Part shown: piece after piece, positions 48,784-61,200 of the stretch
How positions within the stretch are numbered: position 1 is the stretch's first letter
Layout of the letters: every line of letters starts with the position of its first letter
NCBI GenBank assembly: GCA_014706295.1
Contig: JACSVZ010000004.1
Coordinates: 94,589,333 to 94,653,332 of the forward strand
DNA: 64,000 nt
Direction: 5' to 3'
DNA from: Lycocorax pyrrhopterus obiensis
Lineage: Eukaryota > Chordata > Aves > Passeriformes > Paradisaeidae
Program-made: the position numbers and the translations under genes
Notes under the pieces: generated by a model
Databases searched by the model: none
Seen by the model: the letters and a program-made list of their open reading frames with translations, nothing else
What the model was told of the DNA's origin: nothing

Positions 48784-51700
48784 TCCCTCAAACAAGAGCA
48801 CTCCATTTTATAATCTGTCCGTTCCTTCTGGATTGACAGTTCTCTAAAATTACCTGCATGTTATCCTCAATGCTAGAAGGTGAACGCACCAGTGAAGCTG
48901 CAGTGCAGAAAGAAATTTAGGGAAAACCTCTCAATTTGCACCCTCTTGCCAAAAAGATGATTTTTCAATTAAAAGCAATAGAAACCCTCAAACTTCCTAA
49001 GTAATTTTGAACTAAAAGAAAAATAATTTTTAAAAAGCCTGAGCTTGTAGAGAATTTGTGGTTTTGGGTTAATGACATAACAAAACAGTACTTTCTTCAG
49101 ACAGTATTGTCATTTCTAACTTCTAATAAAATTGTTTATTGGCAACCTTAAAATTTCCACTTTTACTTCTGAGAAAAGTGGGTGAAAGAGATCACTTTTT
49201 AAAAATGAAATTTTTTTCCCTTTTATTTTAATCAAAAGCTCTTGTGACCAAAGTCTATATGCTTTGATGATTCCCAAATCCTTTCTGTGTCCTTGCCTTA
49301 ACTCAGATTTGCAGATCAGAGTTAGATAAAGTTTATCCCATTTCCTGTTATGGCAGATGCAACAGGAGCCATTGCCTGCTCTAACTTTAACAGCCAGACT
49401 AAAATCAGCAGCTCAGTCCTGCACCAATGAAAACAGTGGGAGTATTTTCATGCACCTCTGTAGGCACTAGATGGTGATTAGGATCCACATCTATCCCAGG
49501 CTGGCCCCTGGTCTATACATCTCCTTCCAAAGCCCTCCCTGCCACCTACGTATCTCCTAGTACTGTGTTGAAATCACAGCAATATCTCACTTCTAACTTC
49601 AGGTCTAATCAAACAAAACAAAAATTGCCCAAAGTGGAGAGCAACACTAAATCAAAGCCAGGCTCACCAGGTCTGGAAACATCTATAACAGGGTGCCTTA
49701 CTTGGTGTTGTCTGTGTGTTGAGGCTGAGCAGCAGAGAGGCTTAGAGGTGCACTCTGTCACATGGAAATGTATTTTTAAATGTTTGTCAAGTAACAGGGA
49801 GAAATTCTGCTTGCCTAAAAGAGTAGAGAAAGTTTTGAGTTTGAAGTGCTGTTTAAGAAGTTAAATTCCCTTGAACATTTTTGAGTATTTTCCTCCCCGA
49901 AGCTCAGTTCCTAAGAGATGGTATGCACAGTGGGATTCCTATAAGGACTAGATGTTTATACATAGACTGGGAAAAATTCTAGTCTAGCATCATGTATGGG
50001 TTGATTGTCTAAAAGTTAGTCACAAGCATGTGCAAGAATTTCTCCAGCTTCACTGAAACCTGTCTGTACCACTTGGATTTAAACAGAATAAGAATTTTAA
50101 AAGTGAAATTCAAGGAAACCCAACTTTCAGCTTTCCATAACTCTGCAGAATGAAATATCCAGTGGAGTTTCTCATAGGAGTTTCAAAGGGCTCAGAATAG
50201 CACATTCATATGTTTCTTCTATTTCAACCATGCCCTGAGGTCTTCACAAAAACCTGGGATCCTGTTGTGTCTGGTGTTGAAGAACCTCACAGGAAGGTAT
50301 AGCTCATATGCTGTATTGTTCTGCCTGTCCAGTCTATAATTAACTCTTCAACTCATCTACTAGCACTTATTAAATCAACAGGTTTTTTGATTCCTACATG
50401 TTTCTAGAATTGCCAGATTGTAGCAAAGGCTGTGTGAAAGAACTTCTAAAAGCAAATGAAGCCAAGTGTCCTTTTGAGCTCATTATCAAATCTCAGAGTA
50501 ATTCTAAAAGCTCTAAAAGCTCCCAGAACAATGATGTCAATAATAATGTTCTGTGAACCCTTTGCTGGCTCTTTGTAGCTACTCATAAGACTGCAGAATG
50601 ATGCATCATCATTTGTTATTGCTTGGATTTCAGAAGAATCCACAGTGTGCTAAATGCTTCTGCTGTGCCGGTGAAAACACAGTCCTTACCCAGAAAAGAG
50701 GGAAAGGACTAAAAGAAGAGAAAAAGACAAAGAAAATAGCGTGAGATATTTTACTTATTCTTAGATAGCTCAAATACTACCTGGACAATCTGTTTTGTCT
50801 TTGACATAGAGTCTAAGATACACTTTCACTGGGCCCTTTTCCACTTATATCCAATCTCTTTTTTCAACATGTGTTCACTCACGGGATAAATTAGACCAAT
50901 AAGCAAAATGGATTAAATATCATGGTCTGAACTCCACTGAAATCAATAAAAGACTTTCTGCTAACTCCAGTTGGCTACAGACTGTGGTTTAATCAGCCAG
51001 GTGCATTTAAGTGTCACCATTTCCTTTAAATTAATTTTAAATATAGATAAAGAAAATGATCATAATTGGCCAAGATTCTATTTCTGGGAAATCCAATCTG
51101 AACACTCCAGACTGAAATACTTCCCTAAAAAGAGATGAGGTTTTTGTGCATGGGAGAGAAATGGGAGTCAGACAAGCGTATAATTCTGCTTACACTATTA
51201 AACTTTGTTCAGTTATATTAGCTATCTGTTTCTGAATTCTTCAGTCTAGTAACTGCTTGTCCCCCTACACTTCTAAAGCAATTATCACTTTCTTGACACT
51301 TTGAATTATTGATATAATTGTTGTTATTAATATTAATTCCAAACAGTGGCAAAACAAATTGGGTGTCCTTCATACAAAAAGTGAGGTGCATGTTTTGACT
51401 GTCATCAGTGGAGCCTTTTGCTGTGTTTGTGATTTGAAGCGTAGTGTTGATACCAGCACAAATACCAACACCAATGCTGCTGATAATTGTTGTGATGGCC
51501 AAGTGTCACATCTGGCAAGTGAGAGCAGACCTTAGCTCTGCACATAGAAGAGCACGTTATTTAATATGAGTTATTTTATACACTATGTGAGGCTGTAAAA
51601 TTGTAACTGAACTGTAAGGTGATATTCATCACCTCTGAGTGCAGTCTACAGAAATCCCTCAAAAGAGAGGAAGAAATTTTAAGATACTTTGGACTAAGCA

Positions 51701-54700
51701 AATTTCTGAACTAATAGAATGAGTAGAAAATGCAGGTCATCCTCTGGCCAAAAATACACCAGAAACTCAAATACACTGGATACTTGGCACCTTCCTTCCC
51801 TGTCTGGAAGTGCTGCAGCCCAGTCAGTCCACAAGATAGGGTGCATTTTCTCAGAAAGATCAGGTGAAACAGGCATGCCTGTCTGCAGTCTTTTGGGAAT
51901 TGGAATCATGACAGATTTTCCTCTGAAACAAAATGTGTGTGGTGTGCTACGCATTAAATATCTTATTTACTTTTTTCCTTATGGAGACAGGAGATCACCA
52001 ATATGTTTTTTGCCTTTAAGCTTGATCATCATCTTTTCTCATTTTTTGCACCAACAATGATATTTTTCCTCATTCTACTTCTAGAATAAAAATTCCTGTA
52101 TGAGTTCACTTCAAACCATGACCAGGATGAGTGATGGATTCTCATATTGCCAATAACATACATAGATTAACATATCTATCAAATGTCACACTAAAATCCT
52201 ACAAATAATAGTTTCTTCTTCTTGTATCTCATAAAGCCAGCAACTATGATTTTGCATTTGGAAGTGTAAGAAGTATATTACTTCCTCTCCTCCTCTTCAT
52301 GCTCCTCATCTCCTTTTGCTTTGGTGGGACAGGCATAAAATTCTGAAGGCACAAACCATTCCATTTTGCACTCTCTTCTGTCGCATTCTACAAAATGCAT
52401 CTTGCTGCTGCACCTTGAATCTTCTGTCTATCTCATCTGAGGATCATTCCACAGCTGGGAAACCACGACTCTTAGAAAGAAGCAGAAATTGAATGTGCTG
52501 TATGTGGAATACAGGGGATAGAACAATATTAGCACACTGTCACTGTTAGTCCCCTTGCCTTCTTGAACAGATAGTGTCAATGTCTATCAGGGATGGATGA
52601 CTCAAGCTCAGTGGGTGTGCAGATGACAGTTCAGGCTTATGAGCACAAAACACCTTTTATTCCATGATTCAGCCCATCTCTGGTCTGCCAGCATAGCTGT
52701 TGCTGCAGCTTCCGTCACATCCTTCCCCTTAGGTGATTTCCCCTTATGAGGTCATACTGCTTCTGTTTAAAGAGACATCACAGAGACATACCTTCACTCT
52801 TTCTGGAGTCCCATCGTTGCCTATATTTGCTCTTAAAGTCCTCACAAACTGTGAAAAAGGACTGCAATTTTCACAAAAACTTGTGCATGAAGGAATCCAC
52901 TCTGGAAACAGGAGGCAACGCCATTTTTATCTTGACCAATCACAGCAGTCTCACATGGGCTCCAGATAGTCTCTGTCATTGCAAGACAATTGCTGACAAC
53001 CATTCAGTAAATTTATGGTCCAAGAGGAGATGGCCACTGAAGTCACCAGTGCTGATTCATGGGAAATCTGGTGGCCAGTCATTGATTTGTCCTTTGATGT
53101 CCAGAAGGTGGACATTTGATTTGTAACTATTCAAGGCTAGCCTGAAGGGGGGAGTCCTCCAAACTTCTCAGTCATCATTTTTTAGGCTACAAGTGGCATC
53201 TTTAACAGCACTGAAGGAACTGTTGTGCTAAATATTATGGCATTAAACAGAAGTTTCTTATTTAAAGATGCTTGGATTGTAAGCTGCAGGCAAGGGGTTT
53301 GCCAGCTGTATCTGATGTTCCCATGACTGAGCAGGAGCATAACCCTGTAGACACAGGTCCCACAGACAAGTATTGAATTACTCTACTACCATGTGCCTCT
53401 TTAATGAAACATTAGCAGCTTTGGGACCTGACAAATTTTATCCATGATTACCTCAACACAGGTTATAAGAAGAAAGTAAGCTGAAAGACAGAAATATGTT
53501 TTGGTATTTATTTTATTCCAGAATAATACATCTGTGCTAATCAGAGACATACCTTCCAGGTAGATGTTCAAAACATGCAGGAGTTCATATGCCAAATGCA
53601 AGATTAATGGGCTCACATGCCAATGAAGCACTCTTTCACTTTCAGTCTTTCATGCCAAGGACTAAAAGCACCAGCTCTTCAGTGGTGATGCTGAAGCTAC
53701 ACCATTCCTTAGCTGCAAAGTTTATTCCTGCAGGATTTTTCAGACATTATATCACTGATTCATCAATCTGTTTATCTTTATCCTTTTTATGCTATAGTAA
53801 AGGGCTTAGCCCTTTTCTCCTCACATAGGTAAAACTCATAATTTGTTTGTCTAGGGTATATGGCACCATTGCTCTGCGGAGCATTTTCATCCTGCTTCTG
53901 ATGAGGCACGAAACAGAAAACACTTCTCTTAAACAAATGAGTACTGGCTTGTTTATAAGGAGTGGCATTTCAGTCTGCCCTGGATAATAGACCAAGAGTC
54001 AATTTAGTGTCAAAAAATAGCAAATTGCCTGCCTATATGAAAGGTTTTTAGTTTTGTTTTCCTCCAGTGGCAGGCAAGTCAGCTGAGATTCTATCTCCAC
54101 CATGAAAAAGGCCTTTATTTTGTCTTATTAAATGAAAGCTGAGCTTATCACTGACATCACAGGCTAGTCTTAATGGCTTTTACAATGGCCCTAATGGCCA
54201 GCCTGAGAGACTCCCTGGGCCACATTCTCAGGCCATATAAACCAATGAACAACTGGACCATGCGTTTTTAGTACTTCCTTTCCCCAATGTGTCATTTTCC
54301 ACCCAGTAGTAAGCTACAGCATAAAGTTGTTTCCTGTGTCTGAGATTTGGCCCCACAGTTTTCATACAATTAATCATTTTTAAACAAGTTCCTGCTTGAA
54401 ATCTCAAATGTTCAGGTTTGGAAGGTCAGATTCAGGGTGTTCATGAGTGTAGCCTGATCTTCTTACCCATCTTTGCTTACACCTGTTTGTAGGGCTGTGC
54501 CTGAGTGTGATTTAGGAATTTCCTCCAACAGCTTATCATTGGATTTGTGGAACCCAAATTACCTTCATTTTCTTTGAATTTTATGGAAAGGAAATAAAAC
54601 ATAATAAAATATTGTTCCCAAAAGAGCAGTTGTGTAGTATAATCTGCATTTCTCTTCTATTTCAGACTGCCTCATGAGGACACTATGTTGCCAAGGTTAT

Positions 54701-55629
54701 ACAGCTATAATCATCATGTATTTATGCAAAATAAGAACTATGTAATAGTGCAACATTAAACATGACGAGATTATTTTTAAAAGGAAAATACAGATGAACA
54801 TAAGCCTTTTCTTCTAATACTTCCTTTTTGTAGGAGTTCAAATAAAACCTTTAACCAAACACCAGCATGCATCCATTTCTTTATTACTTTACCAGTGTTG
54901 ATAGACTAAGAAAGACAATTAGTGTCTCTGCACATTTATTAAATGTATCTATTTTTAGGTCACAAAATGTTCTTTGTGAAAAACTGCCTTGTCAAATAAG
55001 CTCTAAAAAGATCTGTATTTTACAAACACATGTGGTCAAGCACTGGAGAGTAATAGCTGGAACCAACCACACCACAACTACTATTTGGATGGATTAACCA
55101 GTGTGTGCGATATCTTCTAAAAAATATCAAATTCCCTTAGCTCCTAATGAGTAACAGAACAGAGCCCTGGATTGTTGTCTTACTCCCTAAAAGTTCTTCC
55201 TGTATAGGGAAGGAGGAGGACAAGACTGCCAGATTCACTGGTTCCCGCCTGTGCTGGCTCCAGGACAGGAAAATCCCTCTCTGCACCCTAACTCGGGATG
55301 TGGATTCAGGTCCACACTACTCCTTTGTAGATTCAATGGAGCTGCTGCCTTGTCCATGTAGGAACATGACAACAGGTAGAAACACAAGGGCAGCTCCTGG
55401 TTTAGACAGTTTTGTAGTGTTGCAGAGCATCAGAACAGATGTGCTGAGCAAGGTCCAAAGCCTGTTATCCCACCTCTGGCTGTGACAAGGTGGGTGCCTG
55501 GGGCAGTACAGAGGAAGGTGGAGGCATGCGCTGATATTTCCCCAAACAGATTCCACCAGCTGAACTTCAGAGGCCTTTTGTGCCAAGTTTGCTTTCTAGG
55601 TGTTTCCATTCCTGGATTTATCTTCCTTG
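48784..55629. other. Long unique non-coding stretch with possible ancient repeat traces
   Basis: About 6.8 kb without a recognisable gene or young transposon. Two short segments, about 49410-49470 and 50925-50985, contain phrases of the type 'CCACTGAAATCAATAAAAG' and 'ATGAAAACAGTGGGAGT'. These resemble a degraded ancient amniote repeat built around ATTGAAGTCAATGGGAG; the identification is tentative. Frames at 52733-53126 and 55147-55586 have no domain signature. Confidence 0.4.
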
Positions 55630-56010
55630 TTCATTCTCCCCTTGAATCTAAATAAGCTTTGAGCACCAATAACGTCCTGTAGCAGCAAGTTCCCTGCCTT
55701 GGTTACACACAGTGAGAAAATGTACTTCTTTTAGTTTGTGTTCAGCTTACAGCTTACTCATTTTGGTGAGACGCTATTTTTCTTACTGGGATGAAATGGT
55801 GAGCAAACCATCCTTATGTACCATCTCAACAACACTCATAATTTCTTGGGCGCTTCTCTTACCCCTCTAAAATTTCTCCCTTTTCACAGTGTTGTCACCT
55901 AGTTTATTTTGTTCTCTCCTCCATGGAAGTCTTTATACTCCTTTGGTTATCCTTTTTGCTCCTCTTGATTTTTTTTTTCATTTTTTCTGGCACCTCTTTT
56001 CTGATAGGCA
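55630..56010 (-). mobile_element. Ancient CR1/L3-like LINE relic
   Basis: On the minus strand, 55735-55690 reads as a decayed match to the CR1/L3 phrase Tyr-Phe-Phe-Thr...Val...Asn (here Val-His-Phe-Leu-Thr-Val-Cys-Asn). It is followed downstream by Leu-Leu-Gln-Asp-Val-Ile-Gly-Ala-Gln-Ser-Leu-Phe-Arg-Phe-Lys at about 55684-55636. That parallels the Leu-Pro-x-x-Val-Val-x-Ala-x-Ser-Leu-x-x-Phe-Lys end of the family. Further right, 55900-55965 matches the more upstream part, where the plus strand reads CTCCATGGAAGTCTTTATAC. Divergence is high and a T10 run interrupts it, so it is much older than the other CR1 copies. Confidence 0.55.
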
Positions 56011-58189
56011 GGATTAGAACTGCTTGTGTAAGGAGAATATAAAATCTGCTATGCCTCGATGCTCCTGAGAACAGAAAGCGAGGAATCAGCCCTTGCACAA
56101 GTCTCAACATCTCCATACAGGTTCTATCAGAATTTGCTATCTTATGTTCCTAAAAGCAGTGGTTATGCAACAGATTTGGTTGCCCTTCCGTCAGGTGTAA
56201 CGTGATTCCTGAATGAATATTACTCCACACACCCAAGAAACCAGGCTGAGATTCCACATTGTAATTTTTCAAGTTGCAAAGCCAGTTTAAAAGCAATCTT
56301 CCCCACCTGTGTTGGTACTCAGATGTGGCAATTCAACTCAATGGGTGACCATACTAAAAAATTGTTTAGTGGAATGATCTAAGCTAATAGACACTCTCTC
56401 CCACCTTCCTTGAGTGTTTCTTTCCTTTGTTTATTAACCTGCATCACTTCAGCTGTCAGCAGCAATACCAATGAATCAATTAGCCTTGATGAAGGACTGA
56501 TAAGCTTCCCCCACCAGAGGTGGGGTGGCAGAGAAAGGAATGAGCAAGTGAGAAGAAATAAAAAAGAAATGAAACTCCTTAAATTGACTTCCCAGCAGCA
56601 AAATCCTCCTGTAAAACCATGGTCTCAGAGGTGATGGGTAGCTGCACTGATTTTACTAACTGTGCTTTTCTCAGGGAGGGATTCTACAGATGGGAGAGAT
56701 TTGGGAAGTTCCTGGGTGAAAAGGTTTTGTTTGTTCAGGCAGTGATGCTCTGAATTGTTTGTGATTTCTCAGGTATAGGCCCACTGCCTGAAACAGCTGC
56801 CTTACAACATCAACAGCACACCACACCCTTCTATACCCCCCTTAAAAATAAAAACAAATGAGCAGATTGAGAGATAGAGCATGGAAGGATGGATAACACG
56901 AGGATGTTAAGGAGCAGTGAAGTGGGAGGCTGTTCCTGCGACTGGGACAACAAACAGAGTTTTCAAAGTACTAGACAGGAGGTTTAAGAAGACAAGACTG
57001 GAGAAAGCGAAATAGGAAAATGCAATTCCAAACTCCCAGTGACATATTTAAATAGATTCTGCCCTCTTTAAACTTCGGATTTGCTGCAGTTTACATCACT
57101 AATCCTCACATTCCTTAAATGCCAATCTGGCCTCTTAAGGGGGCACTTGGGCAGGGAGGTGGTCTGGGACTTGCCATTCACGATAAGCAGAAAGTACTTG
57201 CACAGATATTGTATCCAGTGTGCCTTTGTGGCTGTCAGACTAACAACAGCAAGTTCTCAACCAAATGCGCTCAGCCAGGTTCTCTCCGAGTGCCAACCTA
57301 TACCCCAACTGAATGCCAGGGAAGTTCTGGTCAGATAATTCTCCAGTTTCCTCAAAAAGCCTTCAGTACACAAACAATATTGTGAAGCGTTTCACACTCA
57401 GAAGGTGGTTGAGCTGTTTTTTGGCATTTTTCATGAAAATTTCTGTCATAGTTTAATCTATTTATTTTTCTTTAATTTTCATGTATATTACAAATCACAT
57501 GTTTCTGAATGAAAAAAAAAAAGCCATAGAAGTGCTAGCTCATGATTTATTTCAGTACAAAAGCTCTCAGAATAAGCACATACAGAATCAGTTTATCTAT
57601 ATGATTATTCATGTTTATAGCAGACAATATCAAAAGAAATTAAAGAAAGAGCACTTATTGATTGCCTTAACACTCCTTTATAACCTACCAAGCTAAAATT
57701 GCAGTGAACTTTGATTTGTTAAGATATTTCAATAACCAAACATTTTCATTGCAAGCACATGTTCTTTGAGAAAATATATAAGGTTAAAAGAGTTTATGTT
57801 AAAAAAAAGACATCTTAAACAAAGGTTAAAAATTACACCATGAAAAATGAGATCTTTCTGGAGACCAGGTAACTAAATATCAGAGGAACATGTTATCTTC
57901 ATGGAGAAAATCTGAGTTTTAAGTGAAACCAGAGGGGACCGGGTCAGTTGGTGTGACCCTGCAGGCATGCTAAACAAGCCTAACTCCATTTCAGACTCCG
58001 TCAGTGACTGCTGCAGCGAGGTGCTTGAAATGGGGCTCTGTAGCTCGACAGTATTGTTTTTCCGTCTCCATTTTTCACAGGGAGCCCAGATGAAACCTCA
58101 ACACACAGAAATATAAGTATTTGCACTTAGATTTTTTTTTTCTTCCTCTGGAATTAACTATCTGAATGCTTGGTGTTTTGATAAATCAG
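56011..58189. other. Unique non-coding sequence
   Basis: No gene was recognised. Overlapping frames at 57081-57385 on one strand have no family signature. The part from about 57960 is evenly mixed and repeat-free and merges into the motif-rich stretch that follows. Confidence 0.45.
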
Positions 58190-58270
58190 TGCAGCCACTG
58201 TACATTAGTATCTGCTCATGCTGATTAGTTCAATTAGAACTAAAAGTCTGCATTAGTTATTGTAGTTAGT
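58190..58270. promoter_or_regulatory. Candidate homeodomain-site cluster with inverted repeat
   Basis: Four ATTAG cores lie within 53 bases, at 58204, 58224, 58233 and 58252, and a GTTAG follows near 58265. Two of them are part of a perfect inverted repeat: TTAGTTC at 58225-58231 and GAACTAA at 58237-58243, separated by AATTA. ATTA-core sites are the known target of many homeodomain proteins, and paired inverted sites suit dimers. AT-rich DNA contains such words by chance, so a regulatory role is inference only. Confidence 0.25.
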
Positions 58271-61200
58271 AGATTTTAAATTATAAATTTATTCCTATAC
58301 ATTTTAATAACCTTTATGTTTCTTTATACCTACATGTTTGCCACATTTGTATTTTATTTGGTTTTCTCTTACTTTGTGGTTAGTCAGATTTATTTCTTTA
58401 TTTTGAAATTTTATTTTTTTTAAGTTTATTTTAGTTGCTTCTTTGATAGTTATTTGCCTTTTTTTTTCTGTTTTATGTCAAATCTGCCTAGAGTTTAGGG
58501 AAGGAATCTTTTAAAAACAGTGTTGGTAGCTCAAAATAAATATTTTATGTTAAACGTTTATTGTATTTGTAACCGTCTGTGGGACTGAAGTAACACAGTA
58601 AATTGTATGCAATACCTGAATGTAATTTTCCAGAGTTCACTATTAGCTTTGCCAATATTTTAAGCATATCGCTCTCCTTGATTTTTTTTTTCAAATTGCT
58701 TTATGAATGCAGCTAAAGACCAAAGACACTTTTTAGTATATTGAAATGTTTTAAATTTAGATGTATGCCTACATCTATCTTTGTTGTATTTGTCTTGTGA
58801 AGAAAAGCTATGAGAAGAGAGAGTGACAGGGAGTCAGAGCAGCCTGCTGCATTGTGCACATGGGTGCAGATGTAAAGCTGGATACAAACTCACACGGCCA
58901 AGCACCCACGTTCAGTGGAGACAACTGCAATAATGTAGTCACTGCATTTCATTAAATGCACCTCTAAGGTGTAGGAGAGTCTCTGTAACAGATTTTAGAG
59001 TTGTTCGGGCTGCAGCAAGGTTAACTCAAGGCAGGAATGGGATAAGACCAGCAAAAATCTGTCAAAAGGATTCTCTCACTGTGATAAGTTGATTACTTGC
59101 TTTGAGTTCTTTATGTTGTTTTTCCAAGTGATTGCAAGCCATTTGAAGTGCATATTAAAAAAAAAAAAAATTGAGATCTCTTCAGTTTTCTACTCTGGCC
59201 CATGGATCTTAAAATCCTCGACCAAAGCAACCAAATGTCAGTTCTCATAAGAAAGCCAGTTGCCAGATGTTGTAACAATTGATGGCCCAGATGACAGAGG
59301 TCACCATTTGTTTTGGGCAGCTGTCCTTCAGCGAGCGCTGCCCTGGAGGACCGTGGGCAGACGCCAGATGGTTCTGGGTGGGTGCTCTGGCAGCTCCAGG
59401 GCCACAGGCTCCTGGCAGGGTCTGGGAGGACACAGCAGATTCCCAGAAAGATATCAGTCAGGGGAGATGAGATTTAAATCAGAACCTTTGAAGTCAATAT
59501 TAGCCAATATGAATGAATTTGAGGCCAAGTATAATAACTACTGCCACGAGGAGATGGCAGTAGCAAAGCTGGGCTCCCACAGATCATCTAAATACCCAAA
59601 TCGTTAAGCTTTCCTGTGATCTGTATATCCTAGGTCAAATTCATAGCGAGACTACAAAGCCCACAGGCTAAATTATATATATTTGAGGACCCAGCTAATC
59701 AGTCTTGCCTAATAAAACTACAAGAAAATGCATGTTCCAAGCTGACATCGCCATAGACAAAGTGCACTGTAAAACAATGAGCCTAGTGCTCTCCAGTCTC
59801 AAACTGGGATGACTGGAGGGGGATCTGATAGAGAAGCTGTAAAATCATTAGTTGAAAAGAGAAGGTGAATAGGTAGCAATTGGTCACTGTCTTTTCAATG
59901 CAAGAGCTAAGAGTCATCAAAGGGAAACCAGCAGGACTGCGATTCATGATAAACCAAATGAAAAACTTCCTCACCAAGTGTTGATGTATCCTGCAGGACT
60001 GCTTGCCGCAGGATAGGGATGGGACAAGAGGTTTATTAGTGGTCAGAAATGCCTCAGTCCATTGCAGGCAAATCTGTCAAGGGTGCCTGAATACAAAAAA
60101 ATTGTGTTTCCCTTGTACTTATATTCTTCTTCTGTTTATTTGTTATAGACTATGTCAGGTACAGGCTGGTGAGTTTGGTAGTTACTTGGCTGGGCCACTG
60201 TGGTCGTTCTCAAGGTCTCACCTTCAGCACTGTATAATCACAGAAATCTGGAGAGGGAATGCCTCTTTTAAAAAGGGTCCATATGAGGTATCCTAGCCAG
60301 AGTAGTTCAGCCTAAGGAAAATGTTGTACGGCCTCCTAGCTGACTTCTCACAGAAGGTCTTTGGAGATGTGGTGATTTTCAGGTTCCTTTTCTGTTTTGC
60401 CCCCTCCCAGCAGGAAAACAGGCTGTAATGCAATAAACATAATCTCATAATAAACAGATATGCTTTAGTTCCTTATCTTTTCTGACTGTGTAGAAGTAAT
60501 CCATCGGCCACTAGAAGCCTCAGGTTGAAAATCAGCAGTTACTGTCCTTGGGAGGTGGATTGCAGTCCTGGTCCCCATTCTTGCATTCCTTTATTTTCCT
60601 GGGTAAAGCTATAGAGCTTAGCAGTCATGTGCCATAATCTCATGCTTGCGGCATGGCAGTTTCCAAGGAAACTCGCAGGCTGCACATGCTAGGAGTGATC
60701 CTGAGGGGATGTCAGCTACAATTGCTTTGGTGGAAGCTTTGCTTGGAGTGGAAGCTTACACACAGTAGAGGCTGGGTTTGCCTTCCCAGACTGGGAATTG
60801 AGTGTTAGAATGTGTTTAAACCAAACACATGTATTGTTTTCCAGATAGATACAGGAGGGTAATACTTCACAATAATTTAATTTCTTTAGTGTATTTTTAA
60901 TTTTTTTCCAAACCATGTTCTACCTATTCCTGTAGCCTAATATTTGTGATCTATAAAAGCTTGATTGTTTCATTGACACTATTTTGTGAAAACCAGTTTA
61001 TTTAAAATTGCAATAACCATGAAGGGAAAAAAAAGGATTAGGAAAACACAGGCTGAATAAATAACTTATTTTCCTGAAAAGCATAAGCGTTTGAAAAAGG
61101 TTTCTATGTCAGAAAGGAAAAAATTAGTTTAGAAGAAAAGACAAAGGTCCAGCCCCCTAATGAGAGTCGCACCTGATATCTGCATATTACATGTATCCAG

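Noticed and set aside
52560..53130. Possible second LTR or retroviral piece
   Set aside because: The texture is mixed and moderately GC-rich, but I could not find TG...CA inverted ends, or a TATA box and AATAAA in LTR spacing.
55147..55586. Plus- and minus-strand frames of 112 and 89 codons
   Set aside because: No domain and no splice context. Position next to the ancient LINE relic does not extend its homology convincingly.
59260..59607. 115-codon plus-strand frame
   Set aside because: Frames on both strands and in two plus frames are open here; the peptide has no known motif. GC content explains it.
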